A stretch of 64,000 nucleotides of DNA from Rhizobiaceae bacterium (GCA_029233925.1 JARGOX010000017.1:62001-126000), one strand, 5' to 3'; shown: positions 52,997 through 62,395, counted from the first letter of the stretch. Made by a program: numbers and translations. The notes: generated by a model from the sequence alone, not told the origin.

Positions 52997-53629
52997 TTAT
53001 TTCCTTCTGAGCGGGGATGGCACAACAACGTGGTGTGATGTGCCATCATTGCGATGTTTACCGCCTGCCACCGAGGCAAACCATGCTGCTGCTGCGCCGA
53101 GGGCCGAACCGGCTGCTGTCGCAAAGCCCATGATGACGGTCTGGTTTGCTGCCCAGTTTTGCATCTCACCTGAGAGCTCCGGCCCGTTGCTCACAGCTGC
53201 GGTCGACAGTGCCGATGCAATGGCGGCCATCAATGCTGTTGCCATGGCTACGATCACTGTGGCCAGAGCCCAGCTCGTCACGCCATGGATGCCATCGCGG
53301 AATTCCACTTCCTCGGGCAAAGCATCGTTCATTGTCATTCGCATGCGTCCGGATATGTAACCGGCTGCGGCGGAGGCGGAGACCGACACCAGCAGGACCC
53401 AAAGGCCTGCAACGATGAAGTTGTAGGATAGGGTGCTGTCCGGTCTGATGGCATCGCCGACAGCCAGGCCAGCTGAAGCACCAAATTGCAGCAATATGGT
53501 CGAAATGGCCACTGCAACGATTGCGCCTGCCCAGACGGGGCCCCATTCGAGGTACGACGGATTGGGTGACGCGGCGCTGTGACTGGCGATATTGGGACCG
53601 GCGATGTTGGGGTTCAGATTTTCAGCCAT
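52997..53629 (-). CDS. Hypothetical membrane protein, glycine-zipper-like segments
   Basis: 210 residues from MAENLNPNIAGPNIASHSAA at 53629, just after the small membrane-peptide gene. Hydrophobic, Ala/Gly/Ser-rich segments: WGPVWAGAIVAVAISTILLQ, FIVAGLWVLLVSVSASAAAG, ALATVIVAMATALMAAIASA and GFATAAGSALGAAAAWFASV, so four membrane helices. A soluble loop GRMRMTMNDALPEEVEFRDG lies between the second and third. This resembles PhnA-like or unnamed membrane proteins of rhizobia near stress genes, but I cannot assign a function. Confidence 0.75.
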   Translation of the reverse strand: MAENLNPNIAGPNIASHSAASPNPSYLEWGPVWAGAIVAVAISTILLQFGASAGLAVGDAIRPDSTLSYNFIVAGLWVLLVSVSASAAAGYISGRMRMTMNDALPEEVEFRDGIHGVTSWALATVIVAMATALMAAIASALSTAAVSNGPELSGEMQNWAANQTVIMGFATAAGSALGAAAAWFASVAGGKHRNDGTSHHVVVPSPLRRK

Positions 53630-53631
53630 AA

Positions 53632-53706
53632 TCAACGCAGTCCAAGTGCTGACAGGATAAACAATACGACAACGACGAGGCCGACCAGATAAATAATGGA
53701 GTTCAT
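53632..53706 (-). CDS. 24-residue single-span membrane peptide
   Basis: The frame MNSIIYLVGLVVVVLFILSA then LGLR is preceded by AAAGG 7 bp before its ATG (53706). It is one hydrophobic helix with a terminal Leu-Arg. I recall near-identical short peptides, often unannotated, in many rhizobial genomes next to small stress or envelope genes. It lies directly upstream of the membrane protein at 52997-53629, separated by 2 bp, so the two are probably cotranscribed. Confidence 0.72.
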   Translation of the reverse strand: MNSIIYLVGLVVVVLFILSALGLR

Positions 53707-53946
53707 GATTTTGCCTTTCACATTTGGGACGCTGGAATTCGAAACAACAACGCGGCGAGAGAAGATTGGTTCCAATTTTGTTTTGGGCGTTGCGGCGAAT
53801 TCCGGCTTGAGCGATGACGATAAAGGGCCTGCTGGAAAAAAGGTTTGGCTTGAGAAAGCGGGAACACCGCCAGCGCAGACAATGGCCTGATTGACGACCT
53901 GTCTGTCGCTGGCGGCTTAAAGACAAACTGCTTTATGGCGTTATGC

Positions 53947-54420
53947 CTATGCTTCGTTGATGGAGGAAACGGCCAGATTTGTCAGCTTGCTATTGGCGGC
54001 TTTTTCCTGATCGAGGATGCTCGTCAGCAAATCATGGGCTTCGTCGTGACCCAGGACTTTCGCCCACTCCCGCAGCGTTCCATAGCGTGCAATCTCGTAG
54101 TGTTCCACCGCCTGACATGCCGCAATCAAAGCGGCGTTTTTGGCGACGCCGCTTGCTTCCTCGATGATCGATTCAGTTTCCTTGATCAGACCCTCAATCG
54201 CGTCACATTTTTCGCCTGAGGCGGTTTTGCCGATCGACTTGAACACTTTTTCCAAAACCTTGATTTGGTCCTTTGTCTCCTCGAGATGATCGGCAACGGC
54301 TTTTTTCAGCTTTGTTCCGTTTGCAGCTTCGTGAACCTTTGGCAAAGCCTTGGTCAAAGCATTTTCAGCATAATAAATATCCTGGAGTGTATGTTCGAAT
54401 GCGTCTGAAAGAGTTTTCAT
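53947..54420 (-). CDS. Ferritin-like DUF892 protein (YciE/YciF family)
   Basis: 157 residues. The N-terminal TLSDAFEHTLQDIYYAENAL is the family signature, followed by ADHLEETKDQIKVLEKVFKS and ACQAVEHYEIARYGTLREWA; the Glu and ExxH pairs form a di-iron-like site in a four-helix bundle. YciE/YciF proteins are induced by osmotic and other stress. AAGGAAAACACC precedes the ATG at 54420. It is close to other small stress or envelope genes. Confidence 0.93.
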   Translation of the reverse strand: MKTLSDAFEHTLQDIYYAENALTKALPKVHEAANGTKLKKAVADHLEETKDQIKVLEKVFKSIGKTASGEKCDAIEGLIKETESIIEEASGVAKNAALIAACQAVEHYEIARYGTLREWAKVLGHDEAHDLLTSILDQEKAANSKLTNLAVSSINEA

Positions 54421-54874
54421 GGTGTTTTCCTTTAGCTGTTACCGGGCCTTGGAAAACGTCCTCATCACGACTTGGTTCCACCTCAATGATCGCAAAATGC
54501 ATCTCACGCGCAAATTCCAAAATCGGCAAACCTCAAAATCAAAGGCATTTGCTCGCCGCATGCCCGGAGAATCCGAGTGGAAGCGCGTTTCACGGGCGTT
54601 GGATCTGCTGCAGGATTCAAAACCTTGCCCCCGGGGTGAAATTGCGGCTATACAGCGGAACCATATGCCAACCTGTGCGCTGGTAAACAGAACCTCGTAT
54701 ATTCTGACAATCAGGTTCTCCACATCGATTGCAATCGAGCATGTATCCGGGGCGCTGGCCGCAATTTTTGCTGCCCGACCTGCGTATGCTGATGCCGTGT
54801 GGCTTTGTGAAGACCTGAAGCTTGAAATACGACAACAGAATCGGAATACCACTGTGACGAAACTGGACAACGTT
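54421..54874. other. Gap between ferritin-like and phasin-like genes
   Basis: About 450 bp without recognisable coding. Both strands carry long frames here, but they have no conserved motifs; the plus-strand one merely extends the phasin-like frame upstream. Promoters of the two divergent flanking genes must lie here. Confidence 0.5.
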
Positions 54875-55168
54875 ATGACGATGTGGGCACTGGCATTCGC
54901 CACTGGCAAGATGGTTGCAGAGGCACAGGCGGTGATCGGGTACAGAATGTTGGGCATGGCTGGGGTCTGGTCGGTGACCCCCGGAGAAAATGCCCGCATG
55001 ATGGATGAAAAAACAGATGCCTTCACGCAAAGTGCAAACGCGGCCACGGCAGCAATCCTTCAGGGGAAATCACCCGTCGGGGTCCTGACTCAGGCACTGG
55101 CTCCCATTGGGAAGAAGACAGAATCAAACGTCAAACGATTGAGCCGGCGTGGTTTTACCAAAGGCTGA
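54875..55168 (+). CDS. Small phasin-like / 'antifreeze'-annotated protein
   Basis: 97 residues from MTMWALAFATGKMVAEAQAV at 54875. The stretch AVIGYRMLGMAGVWSVTPGE followed by NARMMDEKTDAFTQSANAAT and the tail KPIG-like APIGKKTESNVKRLSRRGF match a family common in alphaproteobacteria, sometimes called antifreeze protein but resembling phasins that coat polyhydroxyalkanoate granules. The start is uncertain because ribosome-binding sites are weak; the frame is open far upstream. It is followed by the nitrilase-type gene after 35 bp. Confidence 0.72.
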   Translation: MTMWALAFATGKMVAEAQAVIGYRMLGMAGVWSVTPGENARMMDEKTDAFTQSANAATAAILQGKSPVGVLTQALAPIGKKTESNVKRLSRRGFTKG

Positions 55169-55203
55169 CTATGGGCGTCGGCCCCTGGGCAAGGAAAAAG
55201 ATT

Positions 55204-56124
55204 ATGGAAACTGTATCCCTCGACCTATGGGCCGTTAATCTTGAGCCGGTCCTTCCTGATCTGACTTCCTGGCTGGCGCGTGTGGAAGAACGGATAGCGG
55301 CGGCGGCACACAGGGGAGCGCAGATGCTGGTCATGCCGGAATTTGCCTGCGCGCAATGGCTGTCCTTTGCGCCCGTTGATCTGCCGACAAACCAGTCGCT
55401 GCAGTGGCTGTCTGAAGTGGGCACTGTTGCACTCGACGCAATTTCGGCCATGAGCGTGCATTATGGGGTTTCCGTGCTCGCGGGCACGATCCCCTTTCCG
55501 GCGGCATTGCCCGACGGCGTTCAGGGCTTCCTCAACCGCGCCTGGCTTTTGACACCTGACGGTTTACGGTTCCACCAGGACAAGCTCAGTCTGACACCCC
55601 TGGAAGCAGGCGGTGCCGGCGGCATCACAATTGCCGGTGGTTCCATCAATGTCATCAATTGGAACGGTCTGCGGCTGGCCATCATTATTTGTCTCGACTC
55701 GGAGTTCACCTCGCTTTGGTCGCGATTGGGAAAGCTGGACCTGGACCTGATCATTATCCCGGCAAAGACCGACATGATCACAGGTTATAATCGTGTGTTC
55801 GGATGTGCGCGATCACGGGCAGTGGAGTTGCAGACCGCGGTCTGTGCCATAGGCGCTGTCGGCGTTCCTGTCGGCGTGCCGCATACGGACACGGGTGTCG
55901 GCGGTGCAGGCGCGTTCATCCCCTGCGATGTCTCTGTGTCGCTGGACGGCGTGTTTGCTGCATTGCTTCCGCAAACGGCTGCAATGATGAGCGATCATGT
56001 ATTGTGTGTGACAGACCTGCCGGTTGGCGCTTGTAGACGTTTGCGCAATGGGCATGCAGAGGCGGAAGTCTGCCCTGCCATCTGGGACGCATCGCATTTG
56101 GTGGTCACTGATGTTGCGGTTTGA
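55204..56124 (+). CDS. Carbon-nitrogen hydrolase (nitrilase superfamily)
   Basis: 306 residues from METVSLDLWAVNLEP at 55204 (AAGGA 8-9 bp upstream; an upstream ATG at 55171 is less likely). The Glu-Lys-Cys triad is Glu46 (LVMPEFACAQWL), Lys127 (FHQDKLSLTP) and Cys163 (IIICLDSEFTSLW). The pattern fits amidases, N-carbamoyl hydrolases or omega-amidase-like members, not true plant-type nitrilases. It might be co-transcribed with the phasin-like gene. Substrate not assignable. Confidence 0.92.
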   Translation: METVSLDLWAVNLEPVLPDLTSWLARVEERIAAAAHRGAQMLVMPEFACAQWLSFAPVDLPTNQSLQWLSEVGTVALDAISAMSVHYGVSVLAGTIPFPAALPDGVQGFLNRAWLLTPDGLRFHQDKLSLTPLEAGGAGGITIAGGSINVINWNGLRLAIIICLDSEFTSLWSRLGKLDLDLIIIPAKTDMITGYNRVFGCARSRAVELQTAVCAIGAVGVPVGVPHTDTGVGGAGAFIPCDVSVSLDGVFAALLPQTAAMMSDHVLCVTDLPVGACRRLRNGHAEAEVCPAIWDASHLVVTDVAV

Positions 56125-56204
56125 GGCTGCACAGCTGCAGATGTCAAAAGCTGCAATCAATGCAGCCATCTGTTAAAAAAATCGCTTGTAACGGGGCTGG
56201 GGTT

Positions 56205-57287
56205 TCATTTCTCCCAGTCTGAACCTGCCGGCTCTTCATCGCGCGTCTCTTCTTCCGCAATCACTTCGTTTGCCTCTTCAAGATCTTCCCGGGTCGCCTC
56301 GCTGTTTAACTGGTTGTCAGACTGTCGGCCCACCAATGCCATATCAAAGAGCATGGGGAAATGGTCGGAGCAAACAAATGGCATGCGCTGCATATTGATG
56401 AGTTGGAAGTGAGATGAATGAAATATGTGATCCAGAGGCCAGCGGATGAAGAAAAAACGGGCATCGAATGTGTTGAACATGCCGCGTCCCTCACGCGGAT
56501 CGAGCAGTCTGGAGATGCGCTTGAAGCGCTGCGTGGTTGGCGACCAGGCGACGTCGTTGAGGTCTCCGGTGACAATAAGGGGAGCGCGATAATCACGCAC
56601 CATTTTTCCGACAAGTGCAATTTCCGCATCCCGCCCCACGGTGTCCCTGTTTACCAACGGGGGTTCCGGATGGATCGCAACCAACCGGAAACTGCCTGAT
56701 TTCGGGTGTTTGACTGTCAGGTCGATGGACGGCACATGGTCATTCAGCAGATAATTGATGCGGCTTTTGGTGAATGGAAAGCGTGATACCAGAAGCATTC
56801 CATAACTATTGTCCTGAGGGCAGGCGACCACGTGTTCGTACCCGCGCGTCACCGGTTCCAGAGCGCTTGTCCATTGCTCATCGACTTCCATGAACACAGC
56901 AATATCGGGCGACTGGTCCACGACCAGATCGATCAGCGGCTGGTATTTTCTGTTGCTCATTTTGACATTGCTGACAAGCAAGCGAATGGTCGCGACATCT
57001 TCAGGCGCGCCATCGAAGGACGCCGTCTTGACGGGCCAAAAAGGCGTAAAGCGCACGATATATGTCAGGTGAATCAGGGTTGATGCCGCCAGCAGCCCCA
57101 CAGTCACCCATGCCAAGCCGCCGGGTTCGAAAACCAGCGGCATTGCGACAAGCAAAACCACTGCAAGCAGCGCGTATTGAATGCGCGGAAAATCGAGTGT
57201 GCGGACAAAGCCATGGGCAATATGCAATAACGGCAGTACGCTTGCGGCGAAGAGGATGACAGCCAGCGCAAAGATAATCCAGATCAA
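56205..57287 (-). CDS. Membrane-anchored endonuclease/exonuclease/phosphatase family protein
   Basis: 360 residues from a TTG at 57287 with GGGAG 8 bp upstream; no better ATG exists at the right place. Three membrane segments fill about residues 1-80 (IIFALAVILFAASVLPLLHI, ALLAVVLLVAMPLVF, WVTVGLLAASTLIHLTYIV). The EEP fold follows: LLVSNVKMSNRKYQPLIDLV, DIAVFMEVDEQW, YGMLLVSRFPF, VTGDLNDVAWSP, and WPLDHIF to CSDHFPMLFD with the catalytic Asp/His. The layout is that of YafD-like proteins. The C-terminal tail is very acidic. Confidence 0.88.
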   Translation of the reverse strand: MIWIIFALAVILFAASVLPLLHIAHGFVRTLDFPRIQYALLAVVLLVAMPLVFEPGGLAWVTVGLLAASTLIHLTYIVRFTPFWPVKTASFDGAPEDVATIRLLVSNVKMSNRKYQPLIDLVVDQSPDIAVFMEVDEQWTSALEPVTRGYEHVVACPQDNSYGMLLVSRFPFTKSRINYLLNDHVPSIDLTVKHPKSGSFRLVAIHPEPPLVNRDTVGRDAEIALVGKMVRDYRAPLIVTGDLNDVAWSPTTQRFKRISRLLDPREGRGMFNTFDARFFFIRWPLDHIFHSSHFQLINMQRMPFVCSDHFPMLFDMALVGRQSDNQLNSEATREDLEEANEVIAEEETRDEEPAGSDWEK

Positions 57288-57408
57288 TTCGCCAGCTCCC
57301 GTTCGGTTTATTCCGGCAAAACGAATTTGAGATCTGCTCCGCCGACAGAGCAAGATCCCATCAATGCACAAAGGAACCGGTCGACACAAGGTCGACCGGA
57401 ATTACGGG

Positions 57409-57645
57409 TCAGTCGGATGTTTCGCCGCTGCGATTGCCCTTGCCCAGATCTTCTTCGGCCCGATAGTCCTTGTCCAGTTTCTTGAAGGACTCGATGATAC
57501 CGTCCGTCTCCTGTTTCACATCGGGCACTGCATGGCGTTGATTGCGCGTATTGCTCTGATCATTGCCCTGCAAGGCATTATCGCCCATCTTGTCCTGTGC
57601 AAGATCAGTCTCGGTCAAATCCATATTCTTGTCTTTGGTCGCCAT
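57409..57645 (-). CDS. Small hydrophilic protein of unknown function
   Basis: 78 residues, MATKDKNMDLTETDLAQDKM at the start, with AAGGAGACCATC upstream of ATG 57645, a strong ribosome-binding site. Highly charged and rich in Asp, Glu, Lys, Asn and Gln, with no hydrophobic core, so it may be intrinsically disordered, in the style of small stress-induced proteins. I do not recognise a family. Confidence 0.65.
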   Translation of the reverse strand: MATKDKNMDLTETDLAQDKMGDNALQGNDQSNTRNQRHAVPDVKQETDGIIESFKKLDKDYRAEEDLGKGNRSGETSD

Positions 57646-57827
57646 GATGGTCTCCTTTTGGTCACTATACGAGGTCAACGCCCAGAGGGAGCCGCTGGTT
57701 CCAAAAAGACCATTTTTTGAAACCCAACGGTAAACCATGCGCTTGCAGATGTACCAACAGCCGGCAATTCGGTATTGTCAGCGATACGGGGGCAATCTGC
57801 CGGCCCTGAAAAATGCAAGGAATTCGG

Positions 57828-59429
57828 ATGAGGGAAATAAACAGGGCCTTTATCAGGATATTTAGTGGTGATCGCCACTCGTCGCGCTTGATGTTTTTCG
57901 TTGTGGCAATCATGTGCCTGCTGGTTTTTCTGACCCAGAATCAAGCCAATCTTCGGGCCTTCGGATGTGATTCCTTCGGTTATGCCCGACAGGCGGAGCT
58001 TTTTCGCCATAAAGGCTTCATTGGCGGTCTTGATACCAAATTCAGCAATGACGAAGCCCAACAGCTTATCCAGGTCGGATATTCCATTCATCCGGATTCC
58101 GGCAACTGGTCAGAAGCCATTGCGCCGCATTGCCATCATTATGAGAAGGCAACCGGACAGATCATTCTTCAGTATCCGCCCGGGACGGGAATGGTGCTTG
58201 CGCTTTTTCCTGAAAGGTTCGCCCTGGCCTATGTTTTCATCATCGGCATGACACTTGTTGCAGCCGCATATACAATGAGTTTTGCTCGCCACAGACCGGC
58301 ATGGCCAGCCACTTTGCTCGCCGTGGCAACATTTTCTCTTCTCGCCTGGACAATGGCGCAATCCATGGCCCTGGCCAGCGCATCGATACCGGTGACTGTG
58401 TCAATAATTCCCCTCGCCGCCGCCCTGTCATTTGTCGCCTTTTCCGGACCCCATGCCGGCGCCAGACCGGTTCCTGCATTGGTCTTTGGCGTTCTGTGTG
58501 GGCTGCTGTTGTCTGTCAGGCTGCCAAATGTCTTTCTCCTGATTGGTCTTGCCTCTCAGACTGTCCTGACGATGCGATTATGGCGGTTGACTGCAATCCG
58601 CAACGCCCTGCCAGCCCTTTTGCTGGCATTTGTGGGTTTCTGCGCGACAGGGCTTTTCCCGGTATTGGGGGCAAACCTCATCAATGCCGGCGGTATTTTC
58701 TCGACGACGTACAGTCCTATTGACGCCAGTCCACCCGTTCTTGACTGGTCTCTGATACTGGAGAATTTGGCTTACTATTTCGGAACAGGCTTTGCTGCAT
58801 CGGCGTTGATCGGCGCCTGCGCAATACTTGGCTTTCGGCTGGCCACAAGAAAGCGTTATCCCGCCGCGGATGGACTTTTCGGCGCGTCTATTGGTGCATT
58901 GATCGCGCTGACCATCTCAGTGGTGTTTTTCAGCACCCACTCTATCCGGATTCCCTATTATCTGCTGCCTGCAAGCGTATTGGTTCTTTGCATGGTTGCC
59001 TTTGAGTTTATGGGCAGTGGAAGACCTGATCGCATCGTATCGGGGTCGCGGTCCATGTGGCTGGTTCTGTTGCTGCCAATAATCCTGGTTGCCCTTGTGC
59101 GCCTTGGCCAAGTCAACCCCTACACTCCCAAGACTATTTTACCGCAGGAGGTGAAGTCTGAAAATGCCATCGTTTGGGCCGATCTCAACAGCGGAACAGT
59201 GATCCATTACCAGGATAAATATGCCGCAAAATTGAATTTCACCGGCGATGAAATCCAGGACAAGTTGATCGATGCGCTCTCTGAACTTGGATGGACGCAG
59301 TATTTTATCGTGGATAGTCCGAGTATGCAGTCGATTCATAGCCGTCTGTCAAGCACTAGAAAGCTTACGGAAGGGGGCGTCTTCAATGCCGAATCTGATT
59401 ACCCCATCTGGAAACTCGAGCCGGAATAG
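57828..59429 (+). CDS. Polytopic membrane protein, GT39/GT-C-like
   Basis: 533 residues from ATG 57828 (AAGGAATTCGG upstream). Roughly ten to twelve membrane segments, for example LMFFVVAIMCLLVFLTQ, AYVFIIGMTLVAAAYTMSF, LLLAFVGFCATGLFPVLG and MWLVLLLPIILVALVRLG. A luminal loop after the first segment (AFGCDSFGYARQAELFRHKG) has an Asp/Tyr arrangement like GT-C glycosyltransferases, and the C-terminal about 100 residues are soluble. The resemblance to GT39 or ArnT-type enzymes is by shape only. Nearby glycosyltransferases make a role in surface glycosylation conceivable. Confidence 0.7.
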   Translation: MREINRAFIRIFSGDRHSSRLMFFVVAIMCLLVFLTQNQANLRAFGCDSFGYARQAELFRHKGFIGGLDTKFSNDEAQQLIQVGYSIHPDSGNWSEAIAPHCHHYEKATGQIILQYPPGTGMVLALFPERFALAYVFIIGMTLVAAAYTMSFARHRPAWPATLLAVATFSLLAWTMAQSMALASASIPVTVSIIPLAAALSFVAFSGPHAGARPVPALVFGVLCGLLLSVRLPNVFLLIGLASQTVLTMRLWRLTAIRNALPALLLAFVGFCATGLFPVLGANLINAGGIFSTTYSPIDASPPVLDWSLILENLAYYFGTGFAASALIGACAILGFRLATRKRYPAADGLFGASIGALIALTISVVFFSTHSIRIPYYLLPASVLVLCMVAFEFMGSGRPDRIVSGSRSMWLVLLLPIILVALVRLGQVNPYTPKTILPQEVKSENAIVWADLNSGTVIHYQDKYAAKLNFTGDEIQDKLIDALSELGWTQYFIVDSPSMQSIHSRLSSTRKLTEGGVFNAESDYPIWKLEPE

Positions 59430-59561
59430 ACTGTCAGACAAAATGCGGGCCCTTTGCCGATAAAAGATGCTGACGAACCAGATGCGCTCTTTATTGGGCT
59501 CTTGAGATGCGATCCCCGCAAACCATGAAAAGTTCTGACGCGGCGAATTGTTATGGCCGCA

Positions 59562-61928
59562 TCACCTGCGCAGCGTATTGTCGCTCCAAACAGCACTGAT
59601 ATGGTCGAGCGCAAGTGGCTCATCCCGCCCGTCCAACAATGCGAGGACCCGGGGCGGCGTCAGGGGCAGTTGCGAGACCTGTTTGCCGGTGGCATTGGCT
59701 ATGGCGCAGCCGATGGTGGCGCCGACGTTGAGAATGGGCACTTCACCGGCACCCTTGGTGCCCAAGGGGCCGCAGGACGGTGCGCCCTCAAAGAGATCGA
59801 ATTCGATCGGCACAACATCCTGCGCCAGAGGCAGGCGATAGGCCTCGAAGCCCGTTTGATCGAAACAGCCCTGCTCGTTGATGGTGATTTCTTCGTGCAA
59901 CGCATAGCCCATGCCCTGTACGACACCACCTTGAATCTGCCCGTGGATGGCCCTGTGGTTCAGCGCCCGGCCAACATCCTGCACGACGCGATAGGCCAGA
60001 ATTTCAACCTGCCCGGTGTCCGGATCAATGGCCAGTTCGCAATCATGCACGGCGAAGACCGGAATATCGATCGCATCAATGAAATGTCCTGCCGCGCAGC
60101 CGGGCATGGCTTCGATGCCGGGGGCGGTGAAGGCGCCACTACCGGAAATCGGGCCGGTGCGGGTTTCCGCCTCAGCCACCACCTTCTGAATGGTGGTGCC
60201 CGAACCCGGTCTTCCCCGTATCTCGACGCGTCCATCGGCGAGCACCAGCTGGTCCGGGGCGGTTTGCAGCATTTCGCTGGCGACAGCCAGCAACTTGTCC
60301 CTCACCTCGTCACAGGCCGCAGCACTGGCCGCGCCTATCGATACGGTGGTGCGGCCCCCGCCGACGCCCAGGTCGCGACCGGCAGCGTCGGTGTCAGCAG
60401 TCTTGACGATCACCTGCTCAGGCGCAATACCAAGGCCTGCTGCAACGATCTGCGGCAGCGCATGCATCATGCTGCCCGAACCGATCTCGACGCCGGATGT
60501 GACCAGAGTGGCGCTGCCATCGACATTGAGATTGACTGTTGCTGCCGATGGGCCGACGAAGATGAACCATGTGCCGACGGTCATGGCCCGACCGTAAATC
60601 CGCCCATCGTCAAGCCGCTGGCCGTTCTTCCGGCTGTTGGGATGTTTGGCGCACAGGGCCTGCATGCGGTCGATCATCGGGCGCAACACATCGCCTTCAA
60701 AGACCTGCCCGGTCGCGCCGATATCCTGATCGCCCACCACGTTGCGGCGGCGAAATTCCATCCGGTCCATGCCAATGGCATCGCAGATTTCATCGGTATG
60801 GCGTTCCAGCGCAAAAGTATTGTAGACGCCGTTGCAGGCGCGAAATGCACCATTGGGCGGCGTATTGGTATAGATTGCCCGGCTTGAAAGGCGCACGGAC
60901 CCGAGCCGGTAATTGCCGCCCAGCGTATGGGCGGTCATGGTGGTCAAAAACACCTGTTCACCGCCGTAGGCGCCACAATCCATCAGAACTGTTGCCTCGC
61001 GTCCGACAATTTCTCCGTCTGCCGTGACAGCCGAGCGGATGCGGATTTCGGCATTTTCCCGGCACAGGCAGGTCATTTGCTCCTCACGGCGTGAATTGAC
61101 CAGAGAAACAACCCGTCCGGATTTTTTCGCCAGAATGGCCGCATAGGGCTCCAGTGAGCAATCGAATTTGAGGCCAAAGCCGCCACCGACAGCCGGGACA
61201 GTCACCCGCACCTGCGATTCGGGAATGTTCAGCACTCTGGCGGTGACGTGGCGGACGGTCCAGGGCACCTGGGTAGAGGTCTGGATATGGTGCCTGCCGT
61301 CTTCAAAAGCGGCAACAACGGCGCGCGGTTCAAACGGCACATGGCTTTGTCGGCCAACGCGGTAAACCCCGTCTATAATTGTCACATCCGGGCGGTCAAA
61401 AGCCGCATCCGTGTCACCGCGTGCCACAGTGGCTTCCCAGGCAACATTGCCGCCGCGGGCTGCGCCCTCAAACAGGATATCGTAGTCTTTCCAGTCAGGG
61501 TGAACCAGCGGTGCGTCTTTTTCCAGCGCCTGCGCCATGGTCAGAATGGCGGGCAGGGGCGCAAGTTCCAATGTGATGGCCCGCGCCGCAGCATGGGCCT
61601 GTTCGAGCGTATCGGCTGCAATGGCGGCAATCGGTTCGCCATGATAGCGGATGACATCCCTGGCAAAAATCGGATGGTCGGCAATGCCGATGCCGTGCGC
61701 GCCGGGGGCATCTTCCCAGGTGGCTATGGCGCGAACACCGGGCATGGAACGGGCGGCTTCAACATCCAGCCGAAGCACTTGCGCGGAGGCGACTTCTGCG
61801 CGCAACAAAACCGCATGAATGACCTCCGAGCCGCCCACGTCGATGGTGTATTTCGTGCGGCCCAGCAATTTGTCCCGCGCGTCCCGGCGCGGGAAATTCA
61901 TCACGGCAGCGTCTGCATTGTCTTGCAT
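59562..61928 (-). CDS. Molybdenum hydroxylase large subunit (xanthine dehydrogenase/CoxL family)
   Basis: 788 residues, full length for the family. The a/b-hammerhead start (GRTKYTIDVGGSEVIHAVLL) is followed by VGGGFGLKFDCSLEPYA, RACNGVYNTFALERHTDEI and the C-terminal GTKGAGEVPILNVGA with the conserved catalytic Glu729. The CO-dehydrogenase-type AYRC(SeO)SR cysteine loop is not present, so this is a hydroxylase of an aromatic, N-heterocyclic or aldehyde substrate and not a CO dehydrogenase. ATG 61928 shares a base with the stop of the [2Fe-2S] subunit gene. Confidence 0.93.
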   Translation of the reverse strand: MQDNADAAVMNFPRRDARDKLLGRTKYTIDVGGSEVIHAVLLRAEVASAQVLRLDVEAARSMPGVRAIATWEDAPGAHGIGIADHPIFARDVIRYHGEPIAAIAADTLEQAHAAARAITLELAPLPAILTMAQALEKDAPLVHPDWKDYDILFEGAARGGNVAWEATVARGDTDAAFDRPDVTIIDGVYRVGRQSHVPFEPRAVVAAFEDGRHHIQTSTQVPWTVRHVTARVLNIPESQVRVTVPAVGGGFGLKFDCSLEPYAAILAKKSGRVVSLVNSRREEQMTCLCRENAEIRIRSAVTADGEIVGREATVLMDCGAYGGEQVFLTTMTAHTLGGNYRLGSVRLSSRAIYTNTPPNGAFRACNGVYNTFALERHTDEICDAIGMDRMEFRRRNVVGDQDIGATGQVFEGDVLRPMIDRMQALCAKHPNSRKNGQRLDDGRIYGRAMTVGTWFIFVGPSAATVNLNVDGSATLVTSGVEIGSGSMMHALPQIVAAGLGIAPEQVIVKTADTDAAGRDLGVGGGRTTVSIGAASAAACDEVRDKLLAVASEMLQTAPDQLVLADGRVEIRGRPGSGTTIQKVVAEAETRTGPISGSGAFTAPGIEAMPGCAAGHFIDAIDIPVFAVHDCELAIDPDTGQVEILAYRVVQDVGRALNHRAIHGQIQGGVVQGMGYALHEEITINEQGCFDQTGFEAYRLPLAQDVVPIEFDLFEGAPSCGPLGTKGAGEVPILNVGATIGCAIANATGKQVSQLPLTPPRVLALLDGRDEPLALDHISAVWSDNTLRR

Positions 61929-62395
61929 CAGGGCGTGGCCTCGTTTGTGCGGATCGACATGAGTGCGTCAATAATGCGCTCATAGCCGGTGCAGCGGCAG
62001 ATATTACCGGTCATTGCTGCCTTGATCTCGTCCCGGTCGGGCGATGTATTCGTCTGAAAAAAGCGGCTCATGGTCATGACCATGCCCGGAAAACACATGC
62101 CGCATTGCACCACATCATGGTCTTCGAATGCCTGTTGCACAGCATTGAGATGCTCCCTTGTGGCAACGCCTTCAATGGTGTTCACCGCGGCACCGTCGAG
62201 CGATCCGACGGGCAGCAGGCAGGATGCCATCGGCGCCCCATCCACATGCACCATGCAGGCACCGCAAAAGCCTTCGCGACACACGGCCTTGGTGCCGGTC
62301 ATGCGCAGATGGTCGCGCAAGACGTCGACCAGCGGGGTTCTCGGATCACCGCTGAAGATGCGCTCTTCTCTGTTGACTGTCAGTGTGATGGTCAC
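61928..62395 (-). CDS. Molybdenum hydroxylase [2Fe-2S] subunit (CoxS family)
   Basis: 155 residues. The N-terminal plant-type cluster is bound by CREGFCGACMVHVDGAPMAS with Cys-x4-Cys-x2-Cys and a fourth Cys in SCLL; the second cluster by QCGMCFPGMVM and NICRCTGYERI. It moves electrons from the Mo centre to FAD. It overlaps both neighbouring genes by 1-4 bp (ATGA and TGATG), so the three subunits are translationally coupled. Confidence 0.95.
   Translation of the reverse strand: MTITLTVNREERIFSGDPRTPLVDVLRDHLRMTGTKAVCREGFCGACMVHVDGAPMASCLLPVGSLDGAAVNTIEGVATREHLNAVQQAFEDHDVVQCGMCFPGMVMTMSRFFQTNTSPDRDEIKAAMTGNICRCTGYERIIDALMSIRTNEATP

Noticed and set aside
54439-55047. 202-codon minus-strand frame opposite the phasin-like gene
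   Set aside because: The plus strand there encodes a recognisable family pattern (MLGMAGVWSVTPGENARMM), the minus strand does not.
59553-60887. 444-codon open frame on the plus strand
   Set aside because: Lies entirely opposite the molybdenum hydroxylase large subunit, which has all family motifs; no independent evidence.
59562-61928. Carbon monoxide dehydrogenase (coxL)
   Set aside because: The form I active-site Cys loop is absent and no cox accessory genes are seen; a generic molybdenum hydroxylase is the safer call.
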